From positions 10,788,001 through 10,852,000 of the forward strand of contig CP018627.1 of assembly GCA_002021875.1 (NCBI GenBank): DNA of 64,000 bases, given 5' to 3'. This document shows, in pieces, positions 1-7,516 of the stretch (position 1 is the stretch's first letter; each line of letters opens with the position of its first letter). The notes beneath the pieces were generated by a model, which searched no databases, was not told the DNA's origin, and saw nothing but the letters and a program-made list of their open reading frames with translations. The position numbers and the translations under genes are program-made. The DNA is from Streptomyces hygroscopicus (GTDB lineage Bacteria > Actinomycetota > Actinomycetes > Streptomycetales > Streptomycetaceae).

Positions 1-272
1 AGGTCGGTCCCGGCTACTCCGCGCTCACCGAACCGGTCGCGGACGCCATCACCACCGCGGCCCGCACCGAAGGCATCGTCCTCGACCCCGTCTACACCGG
101 CCGTGCCCTGGCCGGTCTCATCGCTGCCGTCCGCGACGGGCAGGTGCGCCCCGGGCAGCGCACGGTCTTCCTGCACACGGGCGGTCTGCCCGGCCTGTTC
201 GGGCACACCGAGGCGCTGCGGCGGGCGCGTTCCGCCGTGGCCGACACCGCCGTACGGTGGCCCCGCGGCTGA
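1..272 (+). CDS. D-cysteine desulfhydrase / ACC deaminase family, C-terminal part
   Basis: Only the last ~90 codons are in the window, in frame from base 3 to the TGA at 270-272. The piece carries the family's C-terminal pattern: GIVLDPVYTGRALAGLI followed by FLHTGGLPGLFGH, where the HTGG loop lies near the PLP site and substrate. The family uses PLP to break down D-cysteine or 1-aminocyclopropane-1-carboxylate. The two activities cannot be told apart from this fragment, because the distinguishing residues lie upstream. It ends ~110 bp before the convergent WYL regulator. Family assignment is fairly secure; the substrate is not. Confidence 0.75.
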   Translation, partial: VGPGYSALTEPVADAITTAARTEGIVLDPVYTGRALAGLIAAVRDGQVRPGQRTVFLHTGGLPGLFGHTEALRRARSAVADTAVRWPRG

Positions 273-322
273 GCGTCGCACCGGCTCGGCCCGGGACCGG
301 ATTGGCCCCGGGCCGGTCGGCC

Positions 323-355
323 CGCGCGGTCCTGGAGAGCCGCGCGGTCCTGGAG
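323..355. repeat. Tandem 18-bp-period repeat
   Basis: CGCGCGGTCCTGGAG occurs at 323-337 and again at 341-355, in the short gap between two convergent genes. It is one of several short head-to-tail duplications in intergenic DNA of this window and probably arose by replication slippage. Confidence 0.6.
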
Positions 356-383
356 GGCCGTGCCTTGCCGGAACGGGCCGGTG

Positions 384-1487
384 CTACTCCGCGTCGGCGC
401 AGGCGGCGAGTCGGCGGGCCAGGGCGCGCACATGGTCGCGCAGGGCGTCCGGGTACTCGATCACGAACGGAAGGTCCAGCCAGGCGAGCACGGAGGGCAC
501 CCACTCCAGCCGCTCGGCCCGCAGTTGGACCCGCACCCATCCGCTGCCTTCCTCCTCCCCGGAGGCAGCCGGGGACCCGGTCGCCCCCGCCGCATCGCTG
601 GTCGCCTCCGGCGTACGATCCGCCTCCTCCGCCGTATCACCCGCCGCCTTCGCCGCATCACCGGCGCCACTCCGCGCCGGGTCGGCCGGGAGCTCCCGCA
701 CCGTGGCGAGCCCGGGCGGGAGCCGGTGGCGGACCTGCTCGACCGTGCCCTGGACCCGCAGCGACACCTCGTGCAGATAGGGCACCCCGGCGAGCCCGGA
801 CAGCACCCGGGCGGCCGGATCGAATCCCACGGGCACCTCGAACGACCCGGGCAGCACCGTCGCGGTTTCGATCCGGTCCAGCCGGAACGTGCGTACCTCG
901 CCGCTGGCCGAGTCCGCCCCTGTCACGTACCAGCGCCCGGAGTGCGCGACGATCCCGTACGGGTGCACGGTGCGTTCGCTGCGCCGCCCCTTCCAGGCGG
1001 TGTAGCTGACGGCGACCGGCCGGCGGTCCCGAGCGGCCTCCGCGAGCATCAGCAGCACACTCGTCTCCGGGATGACCACGGGACGGGCGGGGGCGGTGAA
1101 GTCGGCGGTGGTCAGCAGCGCGTCCAGCCGGCGGCCGAGCGCCTCCGGCAGCACCCGGCGCACCTTGGCGGCGGCGCTCTCCGCCGCCGCGACGGATGTG
1201 GTCACCAGCCCGGCCCGGCGCCCGGCGACCAGGCCGAGCAGCACCGCCAGCGCCTCCTCGTCGGTGAGCATCAGCGGGGGCATCCGGTAGCCGGGGGCGA
1301 GCCGGTAGCCGCCGTAGCGGCCGCGCACCGAACGGACCGGGACGTCCAGGTCGATCAGGTGGCCGATGTAGCGCCGTACGGTGCGCTCGTCCACGCCGAG
1401 CCGGTCGGCCAGGTCGGCGACGGTGCGGGTGCCACCGGCCTGCAGGATTTCCAGCAGGGCGAGCACGCGGGCGGTCGGTCGGGTCAT
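384..1487 (-). CDS. WYL-domain transcriptional regulator (YafY/PafC type)
   Basis: This 367-aa protein starts MTRPTARVLALLEILQAGG and has an N-terminal DeoR-like helix-turn-helix (VADLADRLGVDERTVRRYI, residues ~20-40). A central WYL domain follows (RTVHPYGIVAHSGRWYVTGA, then TFRLDRIETA) and a WCX-like C-terminal region. That region is interrupted by a low-complexity Ala/Gly/Glu-rich insert around residues 275-310. The start at 1487 puts the HTH near the N-terminus; an upstream in-frame extension would run through the divergent hydrolase. Such regulators usually sense a ligand through WYL and often control the adjacent divergent gene, here the hydrolase at 1551. Confidence 0.85.
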   Translation of the reverse strand: MTRPTARVLALLEILQAGGTRTVADLADRLGVDERTVRRYIGHLIDLDVPVRSVRGRYGGYRLAPGYRMPPLMLTDEEALAVLLGLVAGRRAGLVTTSVAAAESAAAKVRRVLPEALGRRLDALLTTADFTAPARPVVIPETSVLLMLAEAARDRRPVAVSYTAWKGRRSERTVHPYGIVAHSGRWYVTGADSASGEVRTFRLDRIETATVLPGSFEVPVGFDPAARVLSGLAGVPYLHEVSLRVQGTVEQVRHRLPPGLATVRELPADPARSGAGDAAKAAGDTAEEADRTPEATSDAAGATGSPAASGEEEGSGWVRVQLRAERLEWVPSVLAWLDLPFVIEYPDALRDHVRALARRLAACADAE

Positions 1488-1504
1488 GCCCGGAAGTATG
1501 GCGT

Positions 1505-1533
1505 GGATACCGGGCGGCTCCTGTCCGGTATCC
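1505..1533. promoter_or_regulatory. Inverted repeat between WYL regulator and hydrolase
   Basis: GGATACCGG (1505-1513) and CCGGTATCC (1525-1533) form a perfect 9-bp inverted repeat with an 11-bp spacer, centred in the 63-bp divergent region. Just downstream, TAGCGT at 1538-1543 would serve as a -10 box with its start point at or next to the ATG at 1551, which suggests a leaderless hydrolase mRNA. The repeat is the obvious candidate operator for the WYL protein. Confidence 0.55.
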
Positions 1534-1550
1534 CGCCTAGCGTGCGGGCC

Positions 1551-2285
1551 ATGGCAACCTACGTACTTCTTCCCGGGTTCTGGCTCGGGGCCTGGGCCTG
1601 GCGCGCCGTGGCGGCCGACCTGCGCGGCCGTGGACACGACGTCCATCCGCTCAGCCTGACCGGGATGGGCGAGCGGGCGCATCTGGCCCGGCCCGACACC
1701 GATGTGGAGACGCACATCACCGATGTGCTCAACCTGATCCGCTACGAGGACCTGCACGACGTGGTCCTGGTCGGGCACAGCTATGCCGGTGCGGTGGTGG
1801 TCCCGAGCGTGGCGGACCGGATGCCGGACCGGATCAAGCGGATGGTGTTCATCGACAGCGGTCCGCTGCCGGACGGGATGTCCCAAGCGGAGTTCGCCCC
1901 GCCGGAGGAGCAGAGGCGCAACGCCGGGCTGGTCCGTGAGGAGGGACACGGCCGCCAGCTGCCGCCACCGCCGTGGCGGCAGTTGGCGTCCGAGGTGCCC
2001 GGGCTGCCGGATGGCACGCTCGAACGGCTGGTGCGGCTGTCGGTGCCGCAGCCGTGGGCCACCGCCACCACCCCGGTCCGGCTGACCGAGGCGTGGGAGA
2101 AGCTGCCGCGGCTGCATGTGCTGTGCGGCTTCCCGGTGGAGCAGGTCCGGGCGCGGATCGCCACCGTTCCGGCCTTCCGGCACATGGCGACCGAGGACTC
2201 GGCGTACCGGGAGCTGCTCGGCTGGCACTGGCCGATGTTCGACCGGCCCGGCGAACTGGCTGACATCCTGCACGAGGCGGCCTGA
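1551..2285 (+). CDS. Alpha/beta-fold hydrolase (esterase-like)
   Basis: The protein has 244 aa. The oxyanion loop is LLPGFWLGAWAWR (residues 5-17), the nucleophile elbow GHSYAG gives the catalytic serine near residue 75, and the C-terminal GWHWPMFDRPGELAD supplies the histidine. The pattern matches small plant/bacterial methyl-esterase-like hydrolases. There is no signal peptide, so it should be cytosolic. It is divergent from the WYL regulator with a clear inverted repeat between them, so it is probably that regulator's target. The substrate cannot be predicted. Confidence 0.8.
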   Translation: MATYVLLPGFWLGAWAWRAVAADLRGRGHDVHPLSLTGMGERAHLARPDTDVETHITDVLNLIRYEDLHDVVLVGHSYAGAVVVPSVADRMPDRIKRMVFIDSGPLPDGMSQAEFAPPEEQRRNAGLVREEGHGRQLPPPPWRQLASEVPGLPDGTLERLVRLSVPQPWATATTPVRLTEAWEKLPRLHVLCGFPVEQVRARIATVPAFRHMATEDSAYRELLGWHWPMFDRPGELADILHEAA

Positions 2286-2329
2286 CCGGCACGACCCACC
2301 CTTGGTGCGGCTCGCCGCCTGGCCCCGGT

Positions 2330-2355
2330 GGCGAGCCTTGCGGGCGAGCCTTGCG
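2330..2355. repeat. Tandem 13-bp duplication
   Basis: GGCGAGCCTTGCG is repeated head to tail at 2330-2342 and 2343-2355, just upstream of the CGNR regulator. The second copy supplies a -35-like TTGCGA at 2351-2356, so the duplication may have created or moved a promoter element. Confidence 0.55.
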
Positions 2356-2386
2356 AAAGATCAAAATCACCTGTCAGGATGGTGAC

Positions 2387-2950
2387 GTGAATCTGGAGCA
2401 TGTCTTTCTGTGTGGGAACCCCGCTCTCGACTTCGCCGCGACGTTGCGCGCTCGCCGTACGGTGCGGTTCGAGATGTTCGTGTCACCGGACCGGCTGGAC
2501 GCCTGGTACCTGGAGTCCGGAATCGTCGATACCGTCTCCGCCAGTCAGCATGCCGACGTCGAGCGCGCGGTGGCCCTACGGGAGGCCGTCTACGAGCTGG
2601 TCACCGCCCGCGTCGCGGGGGATCCCTACGACGGCGGGGCACTCGCCGTGGTGAACGACACGGCCCGTAAGCCTCCCGCGGCGCCGCAACTCACCGCGAG
2701 CGGGCGGCGGACGGACGCGACATCGGAAGAGGCGCTCTCCACGGTGGCGCGGCATGCCGTCGAGCTTCTCAGCGGTCCGGATGTGCCGCTCCTCAAGGAG
2801 TGCGGCAACCCCGAATGCACCCGTGTCTACATCGACCGGTCGCGCGGCGGGCGCCGGCAGTGGTGCGCCATGGACCCCTGCGGCAACAAGCTCAAGGCGG
2901 CCGCCTACCGTGCCCGCAAGCGGCAGGCCCAGGAGCCTGCCGCGGGGTGA
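2387..2950 (+). CDS. CGNR zinc-finger transcriptional regulator (ABATE domain)
   Basis: I chose the GTG at 2387 (187 aa), which gives MNLEHVFLCGNPALDF, the usual beginning of this family. The open frame reaches a TTG at 2351. An N-terminal ABATE-like stress-sensing region is followed by the C-terminal zinc finger: ECGNPECTRVYIDRSRGG then RRQWCAMDPCGNKLKA, with four cysteines. The signature reads CGNK rather than CGNR. A CAGGAT -10-like box ends 6 nt before the GTG, so the transcript may be leaderless. The target genes are unknown. Confidence 0.8.
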   Translation: MNLEHVFLCGNPALDFAATLRARRTVRFEMFVSPDRLDAWYLESGIVDTVSASQHADVERAVALREAVYELVTARVAGDPYDGGALAVVNDTARKPPAAPQLTASGRRTDATSEEALSTVARHAVELLSGPDVPLLKECGNPECTRVYIDRSRGGRRQWCAMDPCGNKLKAAAYRARKRQAQEPAAG

Positions 2951-3026
2951 TGAGCACTCCGCTTGCCCATCGCTGATCATGTGGCCCGCCTCGCGGCGGA
3001 CGGCCGTCGGCAGGATGTATGTCTTG

Positions 3027-3048
3027 TGACTCTAGACAGGACTGGACA
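3027..3048. promoter_or_regulatory. Candidate GntR/HutC operator
   Basis: TCTAGA (3031-3036) sits inside GACTCTAGACAGGACTGGACA, 33 bp before the GntR start. HutC-class regulators such as DasR bind palindromes with a TCTAGA core. CTAGACA and CTGGACA are also repeated one helical turn apart. The match to a full consensus is partial, so this is only a candidate autoregulatory site. Confidence 0.35.
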
Positions 3049-3068
3049 TGTATGGCTAACTACCGGAC

Positions 3069-3785
3069 ATGCCTAAACAGGTCCTCAAGCATCAGCGCAT
3101 CGCCCGCGTTCTGGCCCGTGAGATCCACAGCGGCGCCCTGGAGCCGGGCAGCAGGCTGCCCGGCGAACACGCGCTCACCCGGCGCTTCGCGGTCAGCAGG
3201 GCCACCGTTCGCCAGGCGCTGGACGAGCTCAGCAAGCAAGGGCTGATCTCCACCCACGCGGGCGTCGGCTCGTTCGTCACCTTCGACGGCGGCCTGCTGG
3301 ACAACCGCCTGGGCTGGACCAGGGCGCTGGCCGACCAGGGCGCCCGCGTCACCACCGAGGTCCTCCGTCTCGAAGCGGTGCGCGATGCCCGGCTGGCCGG
3401 GGAACTGGGCATCGAGGGCGTCGAGTTCATGGCGCTGGACCGGTTGCGCGTGCTGCCCGAGGGCACCGCGGTCGCGCTGGAGCGCAGCAGGGTTCCGATG
3501 GCCCCGGCCCTGGCCGACGTCCCGCTCGGCGGGCTCCTCGACGGCTCGCTGACCAAGACCCTCGCCGCGGTCGGTATCCGCGCCACCCACGGGGACGAGT
3601 GGGCCTCCGTACGGCAACTGGCCGCCGACGAGGCGACACTGCTCCGCCGCCGGGAGGGCGAGGTGTGGCTCAACACCCGCCGGGTCAGCCGCGGAGCCGA
3701 CGGCCAGATCGTCGAGCAGGTGACCAGCCTGCTGGACCCCGCCCGCTTCCAACTGCACCTCGGCTTCGGCGAGCAGCCCCAATGA
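3069..3785 (+). CDS. GntR family regulator, HutC/UTRA subfamily
   Basis: The protein has 238 aa. A winged HTH spans residues ~5-70 (LARE-IHSGALEPGSRLPGEH, then FAVSRATVRQALDELSKQGL), followed by a UTRA effector domain to the end. It heads a tightly packed operon: its stop overlaps the start of a small ORF, which in turn overlaps the ADP-ribosylglycohydrolase, followed by permease and kinase. By analogy with YegW beside yegTUV in E. coli it is the local repressor, probably sensing the substrate or a phosphorylated intermediate. Confidence 0.85.
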   Translation: MPKQVLKHQRIARVLAREIHSGALEPGSRLPGEHALTRRFAVSRATVRQALDELSKQGLISTHAGVGSFVTFDGGLLDNRLGWTRALADQGARVTTEVLRLEAVRDARLAGELGIEGVEFMALDRLRVLPEGTAVALERSRVPMAPALADVPLGGLLDGSLTKTLAAVGIRATHGDEWASVRQLAADEATLLRRREGEVWLNTRRVSRGADGQIVEQVTSLLDPARFQLHLGFGEQPQ

Positions 3786-3898
3786 AGCCCCCAATGAAGT
3801 CCCCGATGAGGCTCTCCATGAGGCCCCTGATGGGACCACACACGGCGCCCGCCCGCCCCGACGTAACGCCTCCGCGCACCGACAGGAATCCCGAATGA
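3782..3898 (+). CDS. 38-aa small ORF with tetrapeptide repeat, coupled on both sides
   Basis: The ATG at 3782 overlaps the GntR stop (ATGA), and the stop at 3896-3898 overlaps the ATG of the next gene (ATGA), so the frame exactly bridges the gap. The first 20 residues are five tetrapeptides, MKPP MKSP MRLS MRPL MGPH, encoded by a degenerate 12-bp direct repeat with ATG at 3782, 3794, 3806, 3818 and 3830. The rest is Pro/Arg-rich. It has no recognisable domain. It could be a coupling ORF that carries ribosomes from the regulator to the enzyme genes, or simply an expanded repeat. Confidence 0.45.
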   Translation: MKPPMKSPMRLSMRPLMGPHTAPARPDVTPPRTDRNPE

Positions 3899-4902
3899 AC
3901 CACCAGCACGACCGCGCGCTCGGCGCCCTCTACGGCCTGGCGATGGGCGACGCCCTCGGTATGCCCACCCAGATCATGTCCCGGGCGTCCATCGTCGCCC
4001 GGTTCGGCACCGTCACCGGTTTCGAACCCGGCCCGGAGGACAATCCGGTGAGCGCCGGAATGCCCGCCGGTTCGGTCACGGACGACACCGATCAGGCCGT
4101 CATCGTCGGCCAACTGCTGACCGGGTCCGGCGGGCGGATCGAACCGCTGCGGCTCGCGCACGAGCTCCTGGAGTGGGAGCGCGCCATGAAGGCCAAGGGC
4201 TCCTTCGACCTGCTCGGCCCCTCCACCAAGGCGGCCCTGGAGGCCGTGTCCCGCGGCGTACCGCCGGAGGAGGCGGGCAAGTCCGGTGCCACCAACGGCG
4301 CGGCGATGCGGATCACCCCCGTCGGCGTCGCCTTCCCCGACACCCCGCTGGAGCCCTTCCTCGACCGGGTCGCGGAGGCGTGCCAGGTCACCCATGACAC
4401 CTCCATCGGCATCGCCTCCGCCGCCGCCGTGGCCGCCGCGGTGAGCCGTGGCATCGACGGCGGCGATCTGGAGGACGCCTTCGGCGCGGCGGTCACGGCG
4501 GCCGCGGCAGGGGCCGAGCGCGGCCACTGGGTCGCCGGCGCCGATATCGCCGCCCGCATCGGCTGGGCCGTGGACCTGGTCCGCGGTCTGCCCGAGCGGC
4601 AGGCCCTGGACCGCGTCTGCGACCTGGTCGGCACCAGCGTCGCCAGCCAGGAGTCGGTCCCCGCCGCCTTCGCCGTGCTGGCCCTCGCCGAGGGTGAGCC
4701 GTGGCGGGCCTGTCTGCTGGCGGCCAACCTCGGCGGCGACTGCGACACCATCGGCGCGATAGCCGGTGCCATAGCCGGTGCCGTCAGCGGGGCCTCGGGC
4801 CTCCCCGACGAAGCCCTCGCCACTCTGCGCTCGGTCAACGGTCTCGACCTGGAACCGCTGGCCACCGCCCTGCTCGCGCTGCGCGCCGGCACGGCCGAGT
4901 GA
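3895..4902 (+). CDS. ADP-ribosylglycohydrolase family protein (YegU-like)
   Basis: The protein has 335 aa, full length for the ARH/DraG family, which uses two Mg ions to cleave N- or O-linked ribosyl bonds. The conserved ligands are present: GLAMGDALGMP at the N-terminus, SVTDDTDQAV (Asp63, Asp64, Asp66) and GGDCDTIGAIAGAIAG near residue 280. It sits between a GntR regulator and an NCS1 permease and PfkB kinase. This context points to hydrolysis of a small imported nucleoside or ribosylated compound rather than protein de-ADP-ribosylation. The precise substrate is unknown. Confidence 0.85.
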   Translation: MNHQHDRALGALYGLAMGDALGMPTQIMSRASIVARFGTVTGFEPGPEDNPVSAGMPAGSVTDDTDQAVIVGQLLTGSGGRIEPLRLAHELLEWERAMKAKGSFDLLGPSTKAALEAVSRGVPPEEAGKSGATNGAAMRITPVGVAFPDTPLEPFLDRVAEACQVTHDTSIGIASAAAVAAAVSRGIDGGDLEDAFGAAVTAAAAGAERGHWVAGADIAARIGWAVDLVRGLPERQALDRVCDLVGTSVASQESVPAAFAVLALAEGEPWRACLLAANLGGDCDTIGAIAGAIAGAVSGASGLPDEALATLRSVNGLDLEPLATALLALRAGTAE

Positions 4903-4963
4903 CCCCCACGCCCGCCCTCACATCCGCACCGGAGCGCCCCCGGACAGAAAGACAGGTACCACC

Positions 4964-6457
4964 ATGGCGGCTTCAGAGAACGACCGCGTCGGCTCCGTGG
5001 AGACCCGAGGCATCGAGCCGGTTCCGGACGCCGAGCGCCACGGCCACGCGAGCCAGATGTTCTGGACCTGGTTCGCCGCGAACATCAGCATCCTCGGTCT
5101 GCCGCTCGGCGCGGCCCTGGTCAGCTTCCGCGGCCTGAACATCTGGCAGGCGGCCGTCGTGGCCATTCTCGGCGCCTTCGGCTCCTTCGCCCTGGTAGGC
5201 GCCCTCAGCATCGCGGGGAAGCGGGGCGGAGCGCCCGCCCTCACCCTCTCCCGCGCGGTGTTCGGGGTCCGCGGCAACGCCGGCCCCACGCTGGTCACCT
5301 GGATGAGCAGGCTCGGCTGGGAGACCATCAACACCACCACGGCCGCCTTCGCCCTGCTGGCGCTGCTCGACGCCGCCTTCGGCATCCGGCGGAACACCGT
5401 CCTCACCGTGGTGTGTCTGCTGGTCTTCATCGGCTGCACACTGCTGATCAGCGGCCTGGGCCACGCCACCATCATGTGGATCAACAGATGGGCCAGCTAT
5501 ATCTTCGGTCTGCTCAACCTGGTCGTGATCATCTTCCTCGCGACCACCGTGGACTGGGACAAGGTCTTCCACGCCCCGGTCGGGTCGGTGAGTTCGATGG
5601 TCGTGGGCGTCGGCATGATCGCCGCCGGTACCGGGATCGGCTGGGCCAACACGGGCGCCGACTACGCCCGTTACCTGCCCCGGCGGATTCCGGGTGGCAG
5701 GCTGGTGGCCGCTTCCGCCTTCGGCGCCGGTATCCCGCTGGTCGTGCTGATCTCGCTGGGTTCACTCCTCGCGGCGGGAGAACCGAATCTCGCCTCCGCC
5801 TCCGACCCCGTCTCGGCGATCAACACGATGCTGCCGTCGTGGATGTCCATCCCGTATCTGATCGCCGCGTTCGGCGGACTGCTGCTCTCCAACCACCTGT
5901 CCGTCTACTCGGCCGGACTCACCATGATCACCCTGGGCATACGGGTCCGGCGCACCCTCGCCGTCGGCCTGGACGTGGTCGTCACCTTCGCGGGCGGGAT
6001 CTACTTCATCCTGATCGCCAAGGACTTCTACGGCCCGTTCATCACCTTCCTCACACTCCTCGCCGTCCCCATCACCGCCTGGGTGGGCGTCTTCGCGGTC
6101 GACCTGATACTCCGCCGGTCCTATGACGGCGCGGCGCTGATGGACGTCGGCCGGTCCAGCCGCTACTGGTTCCGGGGCGGTATCGCCTGGGCCGCGATGA
6201 TCGCCTGGGCGGCGGCCATCGTGGTGGGCCTGCTGTTCACCGAGGCGAGCACCAGCGCGACCGACGTGTGGTTCTCCGGGCCGCTGTCCCACAGCTGGAT
6301 CGGGTCCAACGGGCTGGGGTGGGTGGTGACCCTGCTGCTCGCCGCCGCCGTCTACACCGTGCTGCGCAGGTTCGACGGCACCGTCCGCGAGGAGGCGTCC
6401 GGGCAGCGTCCCCAGCAGCAGGTGCTGCCCGGCCCGGCCGCGCGGGAGCTCTCATGA
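4964..6457 (+). CDS. NCS1-family purine/cytosine/allantoin-type permease
   Basis: I chose the ATG at 4964 (497 aa), which starts the protein just ahead of a soluble N-terminus; the open frame itself extends further upstream through the preceding gene. About twelve hydrophobic segments span residues ~40-480. WTWFAANISILGLPLGA, the stretch IGWANTGADYARYLPRR and the loop LSNHLSVYSAGLTM are typical of NCS1 nucleobase/nucleoside symporters. The stop overlaps the kinase start (ATGA at 6454). It should bring in the compound handled by the glycohydrolase and kinase. E. coli uses the unrelated YegT in the same position. Confidence 0.85.
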   Translation: MAASENDRVGSVETRGIEPVPDAERHGHASQMFWTWFAANISILGLPLGAALVSFRGLNIWQAAVVAILGAFGSFALVGALSIAGKRGGAPALTLSRAVFGVRGNAGPTLVTWMSRLGWETINTTTAAFALLALLDAAFGIRRNTVLTVVCLLVFIGCTLLISGLGHATIMWINRWASYIFGLLNLVVIIFLATTVDWDKVFHAPVGSVSSMVVGVGMIAAGTGIGWANTGADYARYLPRRIPGGRLVAASAFGAGIPLVVLISLGSLLAAGEPNLASASDPVSAINTMLPSWMSIPYLIAAFGGLLLSNHLSVYSAGLTMITLGIRVRRTLAVGLDVVVTFAGGIYFILIAKDFYGPFITFLTLLAVPITAWVGVFAVDLILRRSYDGAALMDVGRSSRYWFRGGIAWAAMIAWAAAIVVGLLFTEASTSATDVWFSGPLSHSWIGSNGLGWVVTLLLAAAVYTVLRRFDGTVREEASGQRPQQQVLPGPAARELS

Positions 6458-7464
6458 GCGGCTACGACGGCGTCCTCGGCGCCCCCGGCGAGGTCACGGG
6501 CGGCCGACTGGTCCTGCTCGGCAACGCCATCGTCGACCTCGTGATGCGGGTGCCCGCACTGCCCGAACGCGGCGGCGACATCGTCTCCACGGACACCACC
6601 CTCACCACGGGCGGCGGATTCAACGTCCTCACCGCCGCCCGCCGGCTGGGCCTGCCGGCCGTGTACGCGGGAGCCCATGGCACCGGGCCGTTCGGCGACC
6701 GGGTGCGGGCCGACCTCGCCCGGGAAGGCATCGAGATGGTGCTGGCTCCGATCACGGAGGAGGACACCGGGTTCTGCGTCGCCTTCGTCGACGGCGGCGG
6801 CGAGCGCACCTTCGCCACCAGCCTCGGAGCCGAGGCCCGGCTGACCGAGGCCCACGCGACGTCCGTGCTCGCCACGCTGCGCCCCGGCGACATGGTGCAG
6901 ATCTCCGGCTACGGGCTCGCCTACCCGGTCAACGGCCCGGTCCTGGCCTCGCTCGTCGCGCGGCTGCCGGAACACATCCGGGTCTTCCTCGATCCGGGTC
7001 CCCTGGCCGGCCAGATCCCGGACGAGGTGCTGGCACCCGTTCTGGGGCGCTGCGACTGGGTCAGCTGCAACCAGCGTGAGGGGCGGCTGCTGACCGGCCG
7101 GGACGACGCCCAGGAGGCCGCGGCGGCGCTCGCCGCCCGGCTGGGCCCGCGCACCGGGGTGCTCCTGCGGGCCGACGCGGCCGGCTGCTGGCTGGTCCCG
7201 CCCGGCGGAGAGGCCCTGCACATCCCCGGCCGCCGGGTGACCGCGGTCGACAGCAACGGCGCGGGCGACGCCCATACGGGAGCGTTCCTGGCCCTCCTCG
7301 GCCACGGGCTTGACCCGAGCACCGCCGTACGAGGCGCCAACGCCGCGGCCGCCTTCGCGGTCACCCGGCACGGGCCCGCCACCGGACCGACCCTCGGCGA
7401 GCTGCTGGACTTCCTCGACGGCGAGCCCCTCGCGGCGCGGCTGTCGTCGGCGCTCGGGCGGTAA
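6454..7464 (+). CDS. PfkB-family carbohydrate/nucleoside kinase (YegV-like)
   Basis: The protein has 336 aa. Both PfkB signatures are present: TGGGFNVLTAARRLG near residue 50, and DSNGAGDAHTGAFLALL near 265, with the catalytic Asp in GAGD. Family members phosphorylate sugars or nucleosides with ATP. It is the last gene of the operon and is followed by a strong two-way terminator. It probably phosphorylates the imported nucleoside or the sugar released by the glycohydrolase. Ribokinase, pseudouridine kinase and nucleoside kinase remain possible. Confidence 0.85.
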   Translation: MSGYDGVLGAPGEVTGGRLVLLGNAIVDLVMRVPALPERGGDIVSTDTTLTTGGGFNVLTAARRLGLPAVYAGAHGTGPFGDRVRADLAREGIEMVLAPITEEDTGFCVAFVDGGGERTFATSLGAEARLTEAHATSVLATLRPGDMVQISGYGLAYPVNGPVLASLVARLPEHIRVFLDPGPLAGQIPDEVLAPVLGRCDWVSCNQREGRLLTGRDDAQEAAAALAARLGPRTGVLLRADAAGCWLVPPGGEALHIPGRRVTAVDSNGAGDAHTGAFLALLGHGLDPSTAVRGANAAAAFAVTRHGPATGPTLGELLDFLDGEPLAARLSSALGR

Positions 7465-7468
7465 CCGG

Positions 7469-7514
7469 CGCGCGCTCGCGTCACGGGGGCGGGCCTCCGT
7501 GACGCGAGCGCGCG
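7469..7514. terminator. Bidirectional hairpin terminator
   Basis: Perfect 18-bp arms (7469-7486 and 7497-7514) with a 10-nt loop, followed on the + strand by TTT. It lies between the convergent kinase and TetR genes. Confidence 0.75.
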
Positions 7515-7516
7515 TT

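Noticed and set aside
384..2273. A 629-codon minus-strand frame joining the WYL regulator to sequence antisense to the hydrolase
   Set aside because: The N-terminal 260 codons are the antisense shadow of the clear alpha/beta hydrolase at 1551-2285; the WYL protein has a proper start at 1487.
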